Shown: positions 24,798-25,428 of the stretch, one piece after another
How positions within the stretch are numbered: position 1 is the first letter of the stretch
Layout of the letters: each line of letters starts with the position of its first letter
Assembly (NCBI GenBank): GCA_044344145.1
Contig: JBIJDM010000013.1
Coordinates: forward strand, 1 to 25,428
Source of the DNA: JBAXGE01 sp044344145
GTDB taxonomy: Bacteria; Planctomycetota; Phycisphaerae; WQYP01
DNA: 25,428 nucleotides
Direction of reading: 5' to 3'
The notes under the pieces: generated by a model
What the model was told of the DNA's origin: nothing
The model's input: only the letters and a program-made list of their open reading frames with translations
Database searches by the model: none
Position numbers and translations under genes: made by a program

Positions 24798-25428
24798 ATG
24801 TTTGATGTGATTAATATTCTGCAGTCGGAAGAAATTGTTGATGCCCCAGCGGTGGCCCGCATCCGTGCGGCCCAGGCGGAGGGCAAGTCGCTGGAAGATG
24901 CCATCCACGCGCTGGGCGCTGACGACCGCATTTTGCCGGTCTTGGCCCGGCAGTTTGAAATCCCCTACAGCAATTTGGCCGATTATGCCCCCCCGGCCAA
25001 TTTTCTGGCCAAATTTCCCGCCCGGCTGCTGCTCCAGCATCATTTACTGCCGGTACGGGAAGAACAGGGCATTGTCCATGTCGCCACCAGCAAGATTTTC
25101 GACTCTGCCGGGCTCGACGAACTGCGCGTGGCCACCGGAATGGATATTCGCCCCCTACTGGCCCCCACGGCGGAGATCGACCGCTGCATCAAAACCCATC
25201 TGGGCATCGGGGCCGATACCCTGCAATCCATGGCCCAGGAAAACGAGAACGATGTCCGCGTGCTGGATGATCCCGGCGACGACATGGACCTGACCATGGC
25301 GGCGGAAGATGCCTCCATCATCCGCTTCGTCAATCAGGTACTGGCCGAGGCGTTGGAAGCCCGGGCCACGGACGTGCATGTCGAACCCTATGAAAATGAA
25401 CTTCGCGTGCGTTATCGCGTGGATGGCG
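24798..25428 (+). CDS. GspE/PilB-type secretion or pilus assembly ATPase, N-terminal part, cut by window end
   Basis: The frame is open from ATG 24798 (in-frame ATG 24783 is an alternative; neither has a strong ribosome binding site) to the window end, 210 complete codons. Residues 1-150 resemble the N-terminal T2SSE_N/MshEN domain that binds platform partners or c-di-GMP: ALGADDRILPVLARQFEIPYSNLADY, then a second alpha/beta part. From about 178, ASIIRFVNQVLAEALEARATDVHVEPYENELRVRYRVDG is the start of the N2 domain of the hexameric ATPase. The Walker motifs would lie beyond the window. These ATPases power type II secretion or type IV pilus assembly at the cytoplasmic membrane; which system is not clear from this part. 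Confidence 0.9.
   Translation, partial: MFDVINILQSEEIVDAPAVARIRAAQAEGKSLEDAIHALGADDRILPVLARQFEIPYSNLADYAPPANFLAKFPARLLLQHHLLPVREEQGIVHVATSKIFDSAGLDELRVATGMDIRPLLAPTAEIDRCIKTHLGIGADTLQSMAQENENDVRVLDDPGDDMDLTMAAEDASIIRFVNQVLAEALEARATDVHVEPYENELRVRYRVDG

Overview
The window looks like a piece of a planctomycete-type chromosome, possibly of the Phycisphaerae. This is inferred from the moderately high G+C, the gene content (a large secreted glycoside hydrolase of family 2, secreted proteins of unknown function, a T2SS/T4P ATPase next to folate and Mfd genes) and the protein style. No rRNA or other taxonomic marker is present. Most of the window is ordinary chromosome, with one transferred-looking gene pair near the left end and one insertion sequence near the right end.

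Layout, left to right. The 3' part of an ADP-ribosylglycohydrolase-family gene ends at a clear intrinsic terminator. Next comes a low-G+C, translationally coupled pair (1089-4357): a bacterial Roco protein (15 leucine-rich repeats, Roc GTPase, COR) and a small stand-alone TIR-domain protein with a candidate NADase glutamate. On the minus strand follow a lipoprotein MsrA, then pnp and rpsO in the conserved rpsO-pnp order, and an unusual PII protein gene (glnB). All but msrA have recognisable hairpin terminators. A 745-base stretch without genes separates glnB from a DEAD-box helicase gene, which has a His-rich N-terminus and a terminator-like hairpin in its leader. It is followed by a metallophosphoesterase and a secreted three- or four-domain GH2 enzyme. 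A convergent mfd and a large secreted protein of unknown function lie on the minus strand. Then come 5-formyltetrahydrofolate cyclo-ligase and a membrane-anchored LysM protein whose C-terminal YkuD-like domain has lost its catalytic Cys and His.

The right end holds a polysaccharide deacetylase gene that has been split by an IS110-family element. The two halves can be rejoined in frame through a repeated GCAT: the 14 N-terminal codons, with their ribosome binding site, lie to the right of the element, and the rest lies to the left. This gives a 340-residue secreted protein with a sensible signal peptide. The element is about 1283 bp. Its recombinase shows the DEDD plus serine residues of bridge-RNA-guided IS110 recombinases, and its 243-bp left non-coding end probably encodes the bridge RNA. 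Beyond it lies a tRNA-like fragment without a D-arm, then the start of a GspE/PilB-type ATPase gene that runs off the window.

The best candidate for an undescribed system is the Roco-TIR pair. In it, a large repeat sensor and GTPase switch is coupled by a 4-base overlap to a probable NAD-cleaving effector, an architecture that fits an abortive-infection type defence operon.
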